Origin: Chloroflexota bacterium
GTDB lineage: Bacteria; Chloroflexota; Anaerolineae; Aggregatilineales; Phototrophicaceae
NCBI GenBank assembly: GCA_013388735.1
Contig: JACAES010000066.1
Span: forward strand, 27,274 to 91,273
Direction of reading: 5' to 3'
Length of the DNA: 64,000 bases
Shown here: positions 1-8,724 of the stretch, in pieces
Position numbering within the stretch: the stretch's first letter is position 1
How the letters are laid out: each line of letters starts with the position of its first letter
The notes under the pieces: generated by a model
What the model was told of the DNA's origin: nothing
The model's input: the letters and a program-made list of their open reading frames with translations, nothing else
Databases searched by the model: none
Made by a program: the position numbers and the translations under genes

Positions 1-703
1 GCACCAAACCCGGCGCCCCCGGCGCGTCCAGCCGCCGCAGCGCGCCGATCTGCTGGACGGCCTCCAGCGGGATTTTTCGCAGCACCGTTCCCCCGTTCAG
101 GATGACCAGAAAACGCGGCATCAGGTACAGGCTGACCGGCTCGGCCAGCGACCACGCGCCGTAGATGTCCTGCGCGGCGGGCGCGGCCTGGTACGGGCCG
201 GCGTGGATATAAGGCCGCCGCCGCCGGTAGGCCGTCACCAGGTCCGGCGCGGCGAACGCCTTGAGCGCGCGCACCAGCTCGGCCATCGGCGTCCGGTACA
301 GGCGCATTTTCAGCAGCAGCCAGCCGTCATCGTTTTCGACATGCAGCCAGATGTCGTTATAACCGCCGGTGTATTTGTGCGGGCGGCCAAACCAGCGCAG
401 TTGTTCCGGCGTAAAGGACACGATTTCGCGCATCTGCGGCGTGCGTTCGTAAAGCGTCAGGCGACCCGGCGTAAGAACCAGCGCGCCCGCTCTGGCCGAA
501 CCCGAAACGCCGCCGATGAAGGCGCGTTCGTGGCGCAGGTCGGCGCGGTTGATAACCAGCAGCGGCGGTTCGCCGGCGGCGATGATCTGTTCCAGGCGGG
601 CGGCGATGGCGCGCTGACGGCGAATCTGCTGCCAGCTTAGCAGCGACAGCCCGAAAACGAACAGAATGACCAGACTGAAGATACATTGTTCGGCGGGTAT
701 CAT
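1..703 (-). CDS. Membrane-anchored protein of unknown function (3' end outside window)
   Basis: I translated this frame by hand from the ATG at 701-703; it stays open to the window edge (234 codons). It begins with one hydrophobic segment (about residues 6-24), followed by a basic stretch, consistent with a type II membrane anchor and a soluble domain. The soluble part reads like a real protein, rich in aromatic and aliphatic residues (for example RWFGRPHKYTGGYNDIWLHV), with two similar stretches ending in LTLYERTPQMREI and LYLMPRFLVILNG, which look like beta-sandwich or PH-like strands. I recognise no family. Overlapping open frames in this stretch have the Q/R-rich composition of shadows. 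It is transcribed divergently from the methyltransferase gene. Confidence 0.7.
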   Translation of the reverse strand, partial: MIPAEQCIFSLVILFVFGLSLLSWQQIRRQRAIAARLEQIIAAGEPPLLVINRADLRHERAFIGGVSGSARAGALVLTPGRLTLYERTPQMREIVSFTPEQLRWFGRPHKYTGGYNDIWLHVENDDGWLLLKMRLYRTPMAELVRALKAFAAPDLVTAYRRRRPYIHAGPYQAAPAAQDIYGAWSLAEPVSLYLMPRFLVILNGGTVLRKIPLEAVQQIGALRRLDAPGAPGLV

Positions 704-799
704 GCCGCGATTATAGTCATCCGGCATCATTCCGCCAAAAAGTGCGGCGCGATAATTAGCCAATTTGTTCCAAACAGTATATCCTTGTCAAAAGACCCA

Positions 800-1891
800 A
801 TGGAAAACACCGGTATGCAGCCCAGACAGTTATCCCTGTTCTCGCCAGACAGCAGTCCTGCATTCAGTTATCCGTTTCCATCCACTCGCTACCAGGGCAG
901 CAAACGCTCCCTGGTCAGTTGGATTTGGGAACAGGTCTATCATCTGCAATTCGAGACTGTCCTCGATGTATTTGGCGGCACCGGTGCTGTCAGCCATCTG
1001 TTCAAAAATGCCGGCAAACGGGTTACATACAACGATTTTCTGGCCTTCAACTGGAATATCGGGCTGGCGCTTATTGAAAATCAGGAGGCGAAACTCTCTC
1101 AGGATGAAACAGAGCTTGTACTGAGTGTTCAGGATGGTCTACGGTATCCCGACTTTATTCAGAATACTTTTCACAACATCTACTTTACGGACGATGAGAA
1201 TGCCTGGTTAGACCATGTGGTGTACAACATAGATCATTTACTCCAGAATCGCTATAAACAGGCGTTGGCGCGATTTGCGCTGTTCCAGTCCTGCATCATC
1301 AAGCGTCCTTACAACCTGTTTCATCGAGCTAACCTCTATATGCGAACCGCGCAGGTGGAGCGCAGTTTTGGCAATAAAATTACCTGGGATACGCCCTTTG
1401 AGGCGCACTTTCGCAATTTTGTGGTCGAAGCCAATCAAGCGGTTTTCGATAATGGGCGGGATAATCAGGCGATGTGTCTCGATGCCTTTGAAACACCAGC
1501 AGGGGCCGATCTCGTTTATATTGACCCCCCTTATCTCAACAAGCAGGGTACAGGAGTTGATTATCGGGATTTTTATCACTTCCTGGAAGGACTTGTAAGC
1601 TACGACACCTGGCCTGCACGCATTGACTACAGCAGCAAACACCGCCGCTTGCAGCCGGAGAAATCACCCTGGAACAACACTGCAACCATTATGGATGCTT
1701 TCGAGCAGCTATTTGACCGGCATCGCGGGAGTATGCTCGTTATCTCCTATCGTGATGATGGCATACCCACGAAAGACCAACTGATAAAGCTGCTGCTCAA
1801 ATTCAAAAAGCAGGTATGGGCAGCCGCCCAGCCCCAAAAATATGCACTGTCACACAAACAATGCCGGGAACTGCTGCTCATTGCGCGCTGA
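800..1891 (+). CDS. D12-class adenine-N6 DNA methyltransferase of an EcoRV-like system
   Basis: 363-aa protein of the Dam/MethyltransfD12 class, expected to methylate adenine in the host copies of the recognition site. The AdoMet-binding motif I is FGGTG (about residues 58-62), preceded by the N-terminal RYQGSK element common in this class, and the catalytic motif IV is IDPPY (about 241-245); the long stretch between them would hold the target-recognition domain, giving alpha-type motif order. I chose ATG 800; the frame is open further upstream but has no better start, and ATG 815 is possible. It is followed by tandem stops (TGATGA) and then the nuclease gene in the same frame 15 bases later. 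Base composition is lower in G+C than the surroundings (29 of 60 in 1081-1140), suggesting acquisition. The match to GATATC specificity is inferred from the neighbour. Confidence 0.88.
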   Translation: MENTGMQPRQLSLFSPDSSPAFSYPFPSTRYQGSKRSLVSWIWEQVYHLQFETVLDVFGGTGAVSHLFKNAGKRVTYNDFLAFNWNIGLALIENQEAKLSQDETELVLSVQDGLRYPDFIQNTFHNIYFTDDENAWLDHVVYNIDHLLQNRYKQALARFALFQSCIIKRPYNLFHRANLYMRTAQVERSFGNKITWDTPFEAHFRNFVVEANQAVFDNGRDNQAMCLDAFETPAGADLVYIDPPYLNKQGTGVDYRDFYHFLEGLVSYDTWPARIDYSSKHRRLQPEKSPWNNTATIMDAFEQLFDRHRGSMLVISYRDDGIPTKDQLIKLLLKFKKQVWAAAQPQKYALSHKQCRELLLIAR

Positions 1892-1906
1892 TGAAGGACA
1901 TTTGCG

Positions 1907-2800
1907 TTGGAACAGGATCAATTTCGCGAAGCACTTCTGCAATACTTTGATGAACTGCGCGAGCGCGTCTCGACCGAGAACGGGGATTGGACGGTCAAGG
2001 GTTTTATTGATGTGTACCAGCGCATCTACAGCATTTCAATAGATACAAAAGTTCTTTCAAAGGTTCTCGAACTGCTGATGCTTCCGGCAATTTCGCGCTT
2101 TGCCGAAGAACACGGATATGAAATTGTCCTCGCTAAATCACAAAATCAATATCCCGATGTCAGCCTCATATCGAAATCCAATAAGGCGCTGTGTTTTGCT
2201 GTTGACATCAAGACAACCTATCGAACAGGAAAGGACAAAAATGGCCGAATGCGCGTCAGCGGCATGACTCTCGGCACTTTTGGCGGTTACTTCCGCATCC
2301 GTGATCGCCGGGTGAGCAGCACCTTTGCTTATAACCGCTATGTGAAACATTATGTGTTGGGAGTGGTCTATGACCGGGCAGTGGGCATTGATGAGCGCAA
2401 AATCTATAACGTTGCCGATCTCAACGATATCCCTTCAGTGGCGCGCAGCTTTGAGTTCTTCCTTCAGGAAAAATATCTGATTGCCTCTGACACGCCTGGC
2501 AGCGGCAACACCAAAAATATTGGCTCAACAAAATACCTGGATCGGCTGCTGAACGGCACCGGGGTCTTTGCGAAACTCGGCGTCGAAGTTTTTGACGACT
2601 ACTGGATGAATTACCGCACATGGACTATGGCGCGCGAAGAAGGCTTTGCAAAACCCCCTTATACCAATCTCAAAATGTATCAGGCTTATAAAAAGCAGGG
2701 TGCCGAAATCTTCAACATCCCAGAGGATGCTGTCGAGACCGAAGCTGACGATAAGGGCGAATATGGCCTTGAAACAGATATTCCTGATGTAGACGAATAA
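1907..2800 (+). CDS. EcoRV-family type II restriction endonuclease
   Basis: 297 aa, clearly homologous to EcoRV. By comparison with the EcoRV sequence as I remember it, conserved blocks are DTKVLS and AEEHGY (about 46-71), QNQYPD (79-84) and AVDIKTTY (98-105). Catalytic residues align: E55 (EcoRV Glu45), D84 (Asp74), D100 (Asp90) and K102 (Lys92). The DNA-contacting Q-loop Gln-Asn is kept (Q79, N80), and the recognition R-loop reads GSGNTKN (198-204) against GSGNTTN in EcoRV, so the residues that read the outer bases are retained with one Thr-to-Lys change. This predicts cleavage at GATATC or a close relative. Start is TTG 1907 with GAAGGA 8-9 bases upstream; in-frame tandem stops exclude an earlier start. 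About 40 C-terminal residues, acidic, have no EcoRV counterpart. Lower G+C than flanking genes. Confidence 0.93.
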   Translation: MEQDQFREALLQYFDELRERVSTENGDWTVKGFIDVYQRIYSISIDTKVLSKVLELLMLPAISRFAEEHGYEIVLAKSQNQYPDVSLISKSNKALCFAVDIKTTYRTGKDKNGRMRVSGMTLGTFGGYFRIRDRRVSSTFAYNRYVKHYVLGVVYDRAVGIDERKIYNVADLNDIPSVARSFEFFLQEKYLIASDTPGSGNTKNIGSTKYLDRLLNGTGVFAKLGVEVFDDYWMNYRTWTMAREEGFAKPPYTNLKMYQAYKKQGAEIFNIPEDAVETEADDKGEYGLETDIPDVDE

Positions 2801-2803
2801 TCC

Positions 2804-5506
2804 TCACCCGGTGGTTTTAAGCCCGGCGGCGATGCCGTTGATGGTCGCCAGGGCGGCGCGCAGCAGCGGCTTGTATTCCGGTGCGTCGGGGTCAAGCGCC
2901 CGCAGCCGTTTGAGCAGTTCCACCTGGATGAAGTTCAGCGGGTCTACGTAGGGGTTGCGGCGTTCGATAGACCGTTTGATGACCGGCGCGTTGTCCAGCA
3001 GTTCCGGCTGGCCGATCACCTGGCAGACCATCCGGCTGGCCCGCAAATATTCGGCCTTCATCTCCCCAAAGATTTTTTCGCGGGTCGCGGCGTCGCTCAC
3101 CAGCTCGGCGTACAGCGCGGCGATGCCCATGTCGGCCTTCGCCAGATCAAGCTGCACGTTTTCGATCAGCGCATTAAAAAACGGCCACTCGCGGTACATG
3201 GCGCGCAGCCGGTCGAGGCCGTCCGGCTGGTCGGCGCAGTAGGCCGCCAGCGCATAACCGACGCCGTACCAGGACGGGATGATGGCGCGGCTCTGCATCC
3301 AGGAGAACACCCAGGGGATGGCGCGAATCGACTCGAAGCCGCCCTGCTGCGCGCGTTTGGCCGGGCGCGAACTGATGGGCAGATTCGCCAGTTCGTTGAT
3401 CGGCGTCCCCTGCTGCCAGTAGTCGAGAAAACCGGGCGTTTCGTAAACCAGGCTGCGATAGGCCAGCCGGCCAGCCTCGGACAGGTAGGCCATCGCCGCG
3501 CGCCATTCGTGTTTGATGGGCGTCCCGGTGCGGCTTTCCTGCGGCGCGCCCAGCGCCAGCAGAGCGGCGTGCATAACCTGATGCAGATGGCGGTGGGCGA
3601 TGTCGGCGTTGCTGTAGCGGTAGGCAATCACCTCGCCCTGTTCGGTGATTTTGATGCCGCCCCGCAGCGACTCCGGCGGCTGCGACCGGATGGCGCGGTT
3701 GGTCGGGCCGCCGCCGCGCCCGATGCTGCCGCCGCGCCCGTGAAACAATTGCAGCGACACGCCGTAACGCGCGCAGCACTCGATGAGCCGCTGCTGCGCC
3801 GTGTATAAATTCCAGTTGGAGGCGATGTAACCGCCGTCCTTGCTGCTGTCGGAATAGCCGATCATGATCTGCTGCTGAAGGCCGTGCCGCGCGCCGCGCG
3901 CTTCCAGGTGCGCCCGGTACATGGGATTCTCGAACAGAGCGGCCATGATGTCCGGCGCGCGCGCCAGATCGTCAATCGTCTCAAACAGCGGCACCAGGCT
4001 GACATCGTGATGAATGCCGACTTCCTTCGCCAGCAGCAGCATCGCCAGCAGATCGCTGGGCTGCCGGCTCATGCTGGCGATCACCGTGTCAATGACGATT
4101 TTGCCGTAGCGCCGGTGCGCCTGGGCGATCATGCGCCAGGTGGCGATGATGCGGTTGGTGGCCTGGGAAAAGTTCGGCTCGATGGGGAAAAACGGGCGCG
4201 CGTTGGCGATCTCCAGTGTCAGCAGGGCTTGTTTATCGGCTTCCGGCAGGTCGAGATACGGTGCGCCGTAGCAGCGGAAGATTTCGTCCAGCGCCGCCGC
4301 GTGCAGCCGGGCATCCTCGCGGATGTCCAGCGGCGTCAGGTGCAGGCCGAACAGCCGCACTTTGCGGATCAGCCGCAGCAGCGAACCGGCGGCGGCGGCG
4401 CGTCCCCGGTTGGCGCGCAGGCTGTCTTCGATCAGCAGCAGGTCGTCCAGCAGTTCGCGGTTGGTCGGATAGGCATCCTCCGCCAGCCGCCGGTGAATAA
4501 CGTTAAAAAACTGGCGGTAGATTTCGGTCGGGTAACGGTCATCATGGCCGCCCGCCGCCAGCGCCGCCTCACGCAGCGCGTCCGACGCGGCCACCTCGTC
4601 CGCCGACTGGGTGAAGTGGTCGCGCATAGTGGCGATTTCGTCCAGATAAACGCGCCGCGCCGCCGCCCGCAGCGTCGCCAGCGTTTCCAGCGTCACCTCC
4701 GGCGTGACGTTGGGGTTGCCGTCCCGGTCGCCGCCGATCCACGAAGCGAAACGCAGAACGCCGGGAAGCTGCGCCCAGTCCTGGCCGGGATAACTGCGTT
4801 CCAGGGCGGCCTGCAGGTCAACGTAAATATCTATGGTCGTGTCCATGATGACCGAGGTGATGAAATACAGGCCGAAGTCCACTTCGTCGGCCACCGTCGC
4901 CCGCGAGGCCCGCGTCGGGCGGGTTTGCCACAGCGCCTCGATTTCCTCTGCGATGGCAAATTCAACGGCCTGCTGTTCGCGGGGCAGCAAATGCTGCAAG
5001 TCCCGCCGCGCCATCATCTCCGCGATGCGGCGCAGTTTAATCAGGACTTCTTTACGTTTGGCTTCGGACGGGTGCGCCGTCAGCACCAGGCGGACGCGCA
5101 GGTGTTCCAGCAGGGCGCGCACATCGTCGGCGCTCAGGCCGGCGGCTTGCAGGCCGCGCACGGCGGCCTCGATGGTTTCGTCGTGGCGGCCTTCGGCTTC
5201 GCGCCGGCGCAAAACACGGATACGCTGCCGGTCTTCCGCGATGTTGATGAGCTGAAAATAACTGCTGAAGGCTTTGATGAGGATGCGCCAGGAGTCCAGG
5301 TCCAGGCCGCCGATGATGCCGGTCAGGGTTTCGGCGGCGGCGGGCTGGTTGGCCCGGCGGGCTTTGGCCGCCGCCCGCACCCGCTCGACCAGATCAAGCG
5401 CCTCCTGGCCGTGCTGCTCCCAGATGACCATACCGAGCAGATTACCGAGCAGTCGAATGTCGGCGCTGAGGGCGTTGGGCGTTTCTGGCGGCGGATAGCT
5501 GGTCAT
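2804..5506 (-). CDS. ppc: Phosphoenolpyruvate carboxylase
   Basis: 900-aa enzyme fixing bicarbonate onto PEP to give oxaloacetate, replenishing the TCA cycle. Family hallmarks are all present: LTAHPSEAKRK around the catalytic His, GGDRDGNPNV, the GYSDSSKDGGY segment, the glycine-rich FHGRGGSIGRGGGPT loop, and the carboxy terminus NGIAAGLKTTG, which matches the invariant PEPC tail apart from T for N in the NTG end. Length is normal for bacterial PEPC. I moved the start to the ATG ending at 5506 (MTSYPP) because AGGAG lies 9 bases upstream; the upstream in-frame ATG at 5530 would put that Shine-Dalgarno inside the gene. The gene converges on the restriction gene with only three bases between stop codons. 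Confidence 0.96.
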   Translation of the reverse strand: MTSYPPPETPNALSADIRLLGNLLGMVIWEQHGQEALDLVERVRAAAKARRANQPAAAETLTGIIGGLDLDSWRILIKAFSSYFQLINIAEDRQRIRVLRRREAEGRHDETIEAAVRGLQAAGLSADDVRALLEHLRVRLVLTAHPSEAKRKEVLIKLRRIAEMMARRDLQHLLPREQQAVEFAIAEEIEALWQTRPTRASRATVADEVDFGLYFITSVIMDTTIDIYVDLQAALERSYPGQDWAQLPGVLRFASWIGGDRDGNPNVTPEVTLETLATLRAAARRVYLDEIATMRDHFTQSADEVAASDALREAALAAGGHDDRYPTEIYRQFFNVIHRRLAEDAYPTNRELLDDLLLIEDSLRANRGRAAAAGSLLRLIRKVRLFGLHLTPLDIREDARLHAAALDEIFRCYGAPYLDLPEADKQALLTLEIANARPFFPIEPNFSQATNRIIATWRMIAQAHRRYGKIVIDTVIASMSRQPSDLLAMLLLAKEVGIHHDVSLVPLFETIDDLARAPDIMAALFENPMYRAHLEARGARHGLQQQIMIGYSDSSKDGGYIASNWNLYTAQQRLIECCARYGVSLQLFHGRGGSIGRGGGPTNRAIRSQPPESLRGGIKITEQGEVIAYRYSNADIAHRHLHQVMHAALLALGAPQESRTGTPIKHEWRAAMAYLSEAGRLAYRSLVYETPGFLDYWQQGTPINELANLPISSRPAKRAQQGGFESIRAIPWVFSWMQSRAIIPSWYGVGYALAAYCADQPDGLDRLRAMYREWPFFNALIENVQLDLAKADMGIAALYAELVSDAATREKIFGEMKAEYLRASRMVCQVIGQPELLDNAPVIKRSIERRNPYVDPLNFIQVELLKRLRALDPDAPEYKPLLRAALATINGIAAGLKTTG

Positions 5507-5721
5507 AACGATAAACTCCTGGCGGCGCATATGGCCTGACGATTCGCGTGACGGTCGTAATATAACTGCTGACCCGCGTCAGCACCAAAAACCCAAAATG
5601 CCTTTTTGTGCCAAAAAGTACATTTTCTCACCGACTTTTCACCCGCTTGTGGTTTAATATTCAATCAATCCTGAACGTTCAAAACGCGCTGTCGGCGCAA
5701 TCAATTAAGAAAGGACTTCTG

Positions 5722-6780
5722 ATGGCAACTCACGTACAGCCCCGCGCCCATGACCTGCCGCTGCTGCGGCGGTGGGCGACGGCGGTCAACACCTGCAACT
5801 GCCCGGATGTGGAACACGCCGACCTGTTCACGCGCTGGCTGGTGATTTCACGCGCGTGCGTATTTTCGATGACCTTCACGTCCGGCTTCATCGGCGTGCT
5901 GCTGGCGGCCTACACCGGCGCGTTTGTCGAAAACACGCTCTTTAAAATCTGGCTGGCCTTCCTCAGCGTGATCGGCATCGTCTTCGCCCACGCCAGCAAC
6001 AACCTCATCAACGATTACACCGATACTAAACGCGGCGTGGATACCGAAGATTACCCACGTTCGCAGTACAGCAAACATCCCGTCCTGGGCGGGCTGACCA
6101 CGCCGGGGCGGCTGCTCCAGGTGGCGCTGACGCTGACGTTCATAGACGGCCTGATTATGCTGTATCTGGCCTCGGTCAGCGGCTGGCCGGTGATTGTGTT
6201 CGCGGTGCTGGGGCTGGTCATCAGTCTGGGTTATACCGCCTTCCTCAAACGTTACGCCCTGGGCGAAATCGCCTCGCTGATCGTGTGGGGGCCGCTGATG
6301 ACCGGCGGCACGGTGTACGCCATCACCGGGGCGATAGACTGGAACACCATGCTGCTGACGCTGCCCTACGGGTTGATCGTAGCGTCGGTGCTGATCGGCA
6401 AACACACCGATAAAATCGAGAACGACAGGCCGGTGGGGGTGCATTCGGTGCCGGTGCTGCTCGGTTTGCAGCGGTCACTGTGGTTGAACAAAATCACGTT
6501 CATCCTGTTTTATGTGCTGGTGGTGGCGCTGGTGATCGGCGGCGTGGCGACACCCTGGATTCTGCTGACCTTCCTGGCGCTGCCGCGTCTGTTCGCGGTA
6601 TGGAAAACCTACTCGCAGCCCAAACCGGCCACCAAACCGGATGACTGGCCGGTATGGCCGCTGTGGTACGTGGCCTTCGCCATGCACCTCAACCGGGGTT
6701 ACGGCGGGCTGTTTATGTTCGGCCTCATCCTGGGGCTGATCGCGCCGCACATCGCGCGGCTGCTGGGCGTGGGGGCATAG
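5722..6780 (+). CDS. UbiA-family prenyltransferase (MenA-like)
   Basis: 352-aa polytopic membrane protein with about eight hydrophobic helices. The two Asp-rich prenyl-diphosphate-binding motifs of the UbiA superfamily are visible: NNLINDYTDTKRGVD (about 93-107) and HTDKIENDRPVGVHSVPVLLG (about residues 231-251). The second resembles MenA (1,4-dihydroxy-2-naphthoate prenyltransferase), so a role in menaquinone synthesis is likely, but a related quinone or haem/chlorophyll prenyltransferase is not excluded. Start is ATG 5722, with AAGAAAGGA 7 bases before it; the frame upstream to 5608 is A/T-rich and leader-like (promoter-like TTTAATAT near 5652). No other quinone genes are nearby. Confidence 0.85.
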   Translation: MATHVQPRAHDLPLLRRWATAVNTCNCPDVEHADLFTRWLVISRACVFSMTFTSGFIGVLLAAYTGAFVENTLFKIWLAFLSVIGIVFAHASNNLINDYTDTKRGVDTEDYPRSQYSKHPVLGGLTTPGRLLQVALTLTFIDGLIMLYLASVSGWPVIVFAVLGLVISLGYTAFLKRYALGEIASLIVWGPLMTGGTVYAITGAIDWNTMLLTLPYGLIVASVLIGKHTDKIENDRPVGVHSVPVLLGLQRSLWLNKITFILFYVLVVALVIGGVATPWILLTFLALPRLFAVWKTYSQPKPATKPDDWPVWPLWYVAFAMHLNRGYGGLFMFGLILGLIAPHIARLLGVGA

Positions 6781-7124
6781 GGACGCGCGCCCAAAAGGAA
6801 AAAGCGCAAGGGCGACAGGGCGGCAGGCAGCCCTCACCCCTGGCCCCCAGGGCTTAAGCATGAAGATACTTCGTCTCAATAAGTAGGCTTTCGCCCGTTG
6901 ACCCCTCCCCCAAACCCTCTCCCCGAATTCGGAGAGGGGGCTTAAAACGACTCTTACTTCCCCTTTCCCCGCGCGCGGAGAAAGGGGGGCGGGGGGACAA
7001 GGGTTAACGTGACGCGAAATTGCAGTTTGATGCGTTTGCCCTGCCCCTGGCCCCTCTCCCGAACGCGCTGTGCGCTGGGAGAGGGGGGTAGGGGAGCGCC
7101 GGTGTGCGCTCCCAGATCGCATCC
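6781..7124. repeat. Intergenic repeat cluster between convergent genes
   Basis: This 344-base gap holds no gene. It contains four hairpin-forming repeats: arms CCCTCTCC/GGAGAGGG around CCGAATTCGG at 6915-6938; CCCCTTTCC/GGAGAAAGGGG around GCGCGC at 6960-6987; CCCCTCTCCC/GGGAGAGGGG at 7051-7086 with inner arms GCGC/GCGC; and GGGAGCGC/GCGCTCCC at 7092-7113 with a 6-base loop. The third belongs to the family also seen at 56381-56418, 63461-63496 and 63521-63558. The fourth has a near copy at 54376-54398. Lying between two converging genes, the hairpins may also help stop transcription, but none has a clear T tract. Confidence 0.8.
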
Positions 7125-8258
7125 TCAGCCGGTCACCGGCAGGCCCAGAATGTCGCCGCCGCGCGCGCGGCCATACTGCGCGGCAATCCAGCCGGTCTGC
7201 CCCTGGTAGGTGACTTGCAGCCAGCGGCCATCCGCGCTGCGCCCGGTAGCCGTGACGGTGGTATTGTGCGGGATGCTCGCCAGGATGGCGGACGTGGTAT
7301 CCGGCGCAGCGCGCATCCGCAGCGTGTAGTCCACCAGAAACCGCAGCGACGCGATGCTCGGCACAGATGGCGCGGGGGCGACGCCTCCGGCCACCGTCGG
7401 CTGACCTTCGGAAACCGTGACAAAGATGGCCGAAACCCACCCGGTCTGCCCGTTAAAATCAATGCTGTACCAGCCGTTCGACTCGCCGATGACGGTGTAA
7501 GCGTCACCGGGGCGCAGCGTGCCGATGCGCGCAGCATCCAGGCCGGGGCCGCTGCGCACGTTGACGCGGTCGGTGCTGCTGACCACCCGCGCGGCTGCCG
7601 GGGCGGGCTGGCCGCCAGGGTTGGGGTTCAGCCCCGCGCCGGGCGTGCCGTTCAGGAAAGCGTCATCCCAGTAGACGCCGTTGGGGTCGGCGGGCTGGTT
7701 TTGCGTGGCGTACAAAAACAGCGTCACCACGCCGGTCGCCCCGGCGCGCGCCGTCACCTGCACCAGATTCCACTGGTACAGCGCGCCCGCCCAATCCGAC
7801 CAGACGACCGTCGGGCTGTTGGGGTCGGTGCCGCCGGTGGGGTCAATGCCGGCCCGCACGATGCTGCCGCCGGCGCTGTTTTCGATCAGCGCCCAGCCGC
7901 CGCCCTGCACATCGGTATTCGGCACAACGCTCACCTGCTGGAGCAGCCAGGCTGTAAACGTGCCGCCGCCGCGCGACATATGGTACGAACGCCCGCCGGA
8001 GCGTTTGACGCCGCCGGTATGCGGGAAGCCGTTGGGATGGACGTTTTTCCAGGGCGCGTCACCGCCCAGGATCAGCCCGCCCCACCAGTAAGTCGGCGCG
8101 TTAAAGGTGGTGGCCGGGTCGTTGGCGTCGGCGCTCACGCGGCTGTAGACTTCCCCCTCGAAGCCGGGGTCCTGCAGCAGATTCACGCCCTGCGCGCCAA
8201 CCGGCAGAACCGCCGCCAGCAGCAGCCCGAACACGAGCAAAAAGGATCGCGTACGCAT
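7125..8258 (-). CDS. Secreted protein with two SH3b domains
   Basis: 377 aa. Starts with a signal peptide (MRTRSFLLVFGLLLAAVLPVGAQG), so it is exported. Residues about 25-205 look like a carbohydrate-binding-type beta-sandwich (LLQDPGFEGEV opening, a pattern of jelly-roll CBM-like domains). Two bacterial SH3 domains follow: DRVNVRSGPGLDAARIGTL...WYSIDFNGQTGWVSAIFV (about 227-280) and YTLRMRAAPDTTSAILASI...WLQVTYQGQTGWIAAQYG (about 314-365). Such proteins usually bind cell-wall peptides or glycans; no catalytic domain is visible. I prefer the ATG at 8258 because the signal peptide begins there; the frame extends 8 codons further to 8282. A binding or surface-adhesion role is inference. Confidence 0.85.
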   Translation of the reverse strand: MRTRSFLLVFGLLLAAVLPVGAQGVNLLQDPGFEGEVYSRVSADANDPATTFNAPTYWWGGLILGGDAPWKNVHPNGFPHTGGVKRSGGRSYHMSRGGGTFTAWLLQQVSVVPNTDVQGGGWALIENSAGGSIVRAGIDPTGGTDPNSPTVVWSDWAGALYQWNLVQVTARAGATGVVTLFLYATQNQPADPNGVYWDDAFLNGTPGAGLNPNPGGQPAPAAARVVSSTDRVNVRSGPGLDAARIGTLRPGDAYTVIGESNGWYSIDFNGQTGWVSAIFVTVSEGQPTVAGGVAPAPSVPSIASLRFLVDYTLRMRAAPDTTSAILASIPHNTTVTATGRSADGRWLQVTYQGQTGWIAAQYGRARGGDILGLPVTG

Positions 8259-8337
8259 CAGATCATCCTCATCCTCTTTCACCGCAAGAATTGGTTATAA
8301 ACCGGGACGGCAAGCCGCGCAATAGGAACTGCGTCGG

Positions 8338-8366
8338 GAAAACAAAAGAAGCCTCCCAAAGGAGGC
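8338..8366 (-). terminator. Intrinsic terminator of the FmdB-like gene
   Basis: Read on the minus strand: GCCTCC-tttg-GGAGGC followed by TTCTTTTGTTT. It lies 35 bases after the stop of the FmdB-like gene, a classic stem with U-rich tail. Confidence 0.8.
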
Positions 8367-8400
8367 ATGAGAAAACAGCTGTAGATTGAAGCGCGGCGGC

Positions 8401-8670
8401 TCAGTCGGCAGCGGCCTGGGTAGGCGCGGGCGGGGTCGTCGTCTTCGCTTCGGGCTTGGGACTCACGGCGGTGTTGTTCACACTGCTGCGGGAGGCGTTC
8501 TTGCTGTCATTGACGTAGAAGCCAGAACCTTTAAAAATGATCCCCGCAGGCTGCACCACACGCACTACCCGCTGCCCGGTAGACGGGTCTACGGTGAGCG
8601 GTTCTTCCAGGAACTTCTGGCGGACATCAAAGGTCGAGCCATCTTCACGGCGGTAGGTATAGACAGGCAT
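8401..8670 (-). CDS. FmdB-family small protein lacking the zinc-ribbon cysteines
   Basis: 89 aa. The N-terminal 58 residues follow the FmdB/zinc-ribbon regulatory family pattern: MPVYTYR opening, a middle stretch, then VVRVVQPAGIIFKGSGFYVND, the most conserved block of the family. Normal members carry two Cys pairs (around YRC..CG and ECP.CG); here the corresponding positions read YRREDG and VDPSTGQ, and the whole protein has no cysteine, so metal binding as in the family is impossible. The tail (about 60-89) is a low-complexity Ser/Thr/Pro/Ala region. Start ATG 8670 gives the canonical MPxY start and has GAGGGG upstream. The promoter is overlapped by a CIRCE element and the gene ends in its own terminator, so it is probably a monocistronic HrcA-controlled heat-shock gene. 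Confidence 0.82.
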   Translation of the reverse strand: MPVYTYRREDGSTFDVRQKFLEEPLTVDPSTGQRVVRVVQPAGIIFKGSGFYVNDSKNASRSSVNNTAVSPKPEAKTTTPPAPTQAAAD

Positions 8671-8724
8671 AGCAGATACACCCCTCATCAAACTCAAGCG
8701 AGTCTGTGTTACAAGCCGCTCTCT

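Noticed and set aside
3884..5539. Long + strand open frame opposite ppc (551 aa)
   Set aside because: Composition is Arg/Gln/Val-rich and non-protein-like, entirely antisense to a clear PEP carboxylase. High GC makes such shadows common; similar frames opposite the SH3, MFS, kinase, GT-C, Clp and TIR-WD40 genes were also left out.
6915..7113. Intrinsic terminators at the GGGAGAGGGG hairpins
   Set aside because: They lack T tracts, and identical families occur in divergent and tandem gaps, so a repeat origin fits better.
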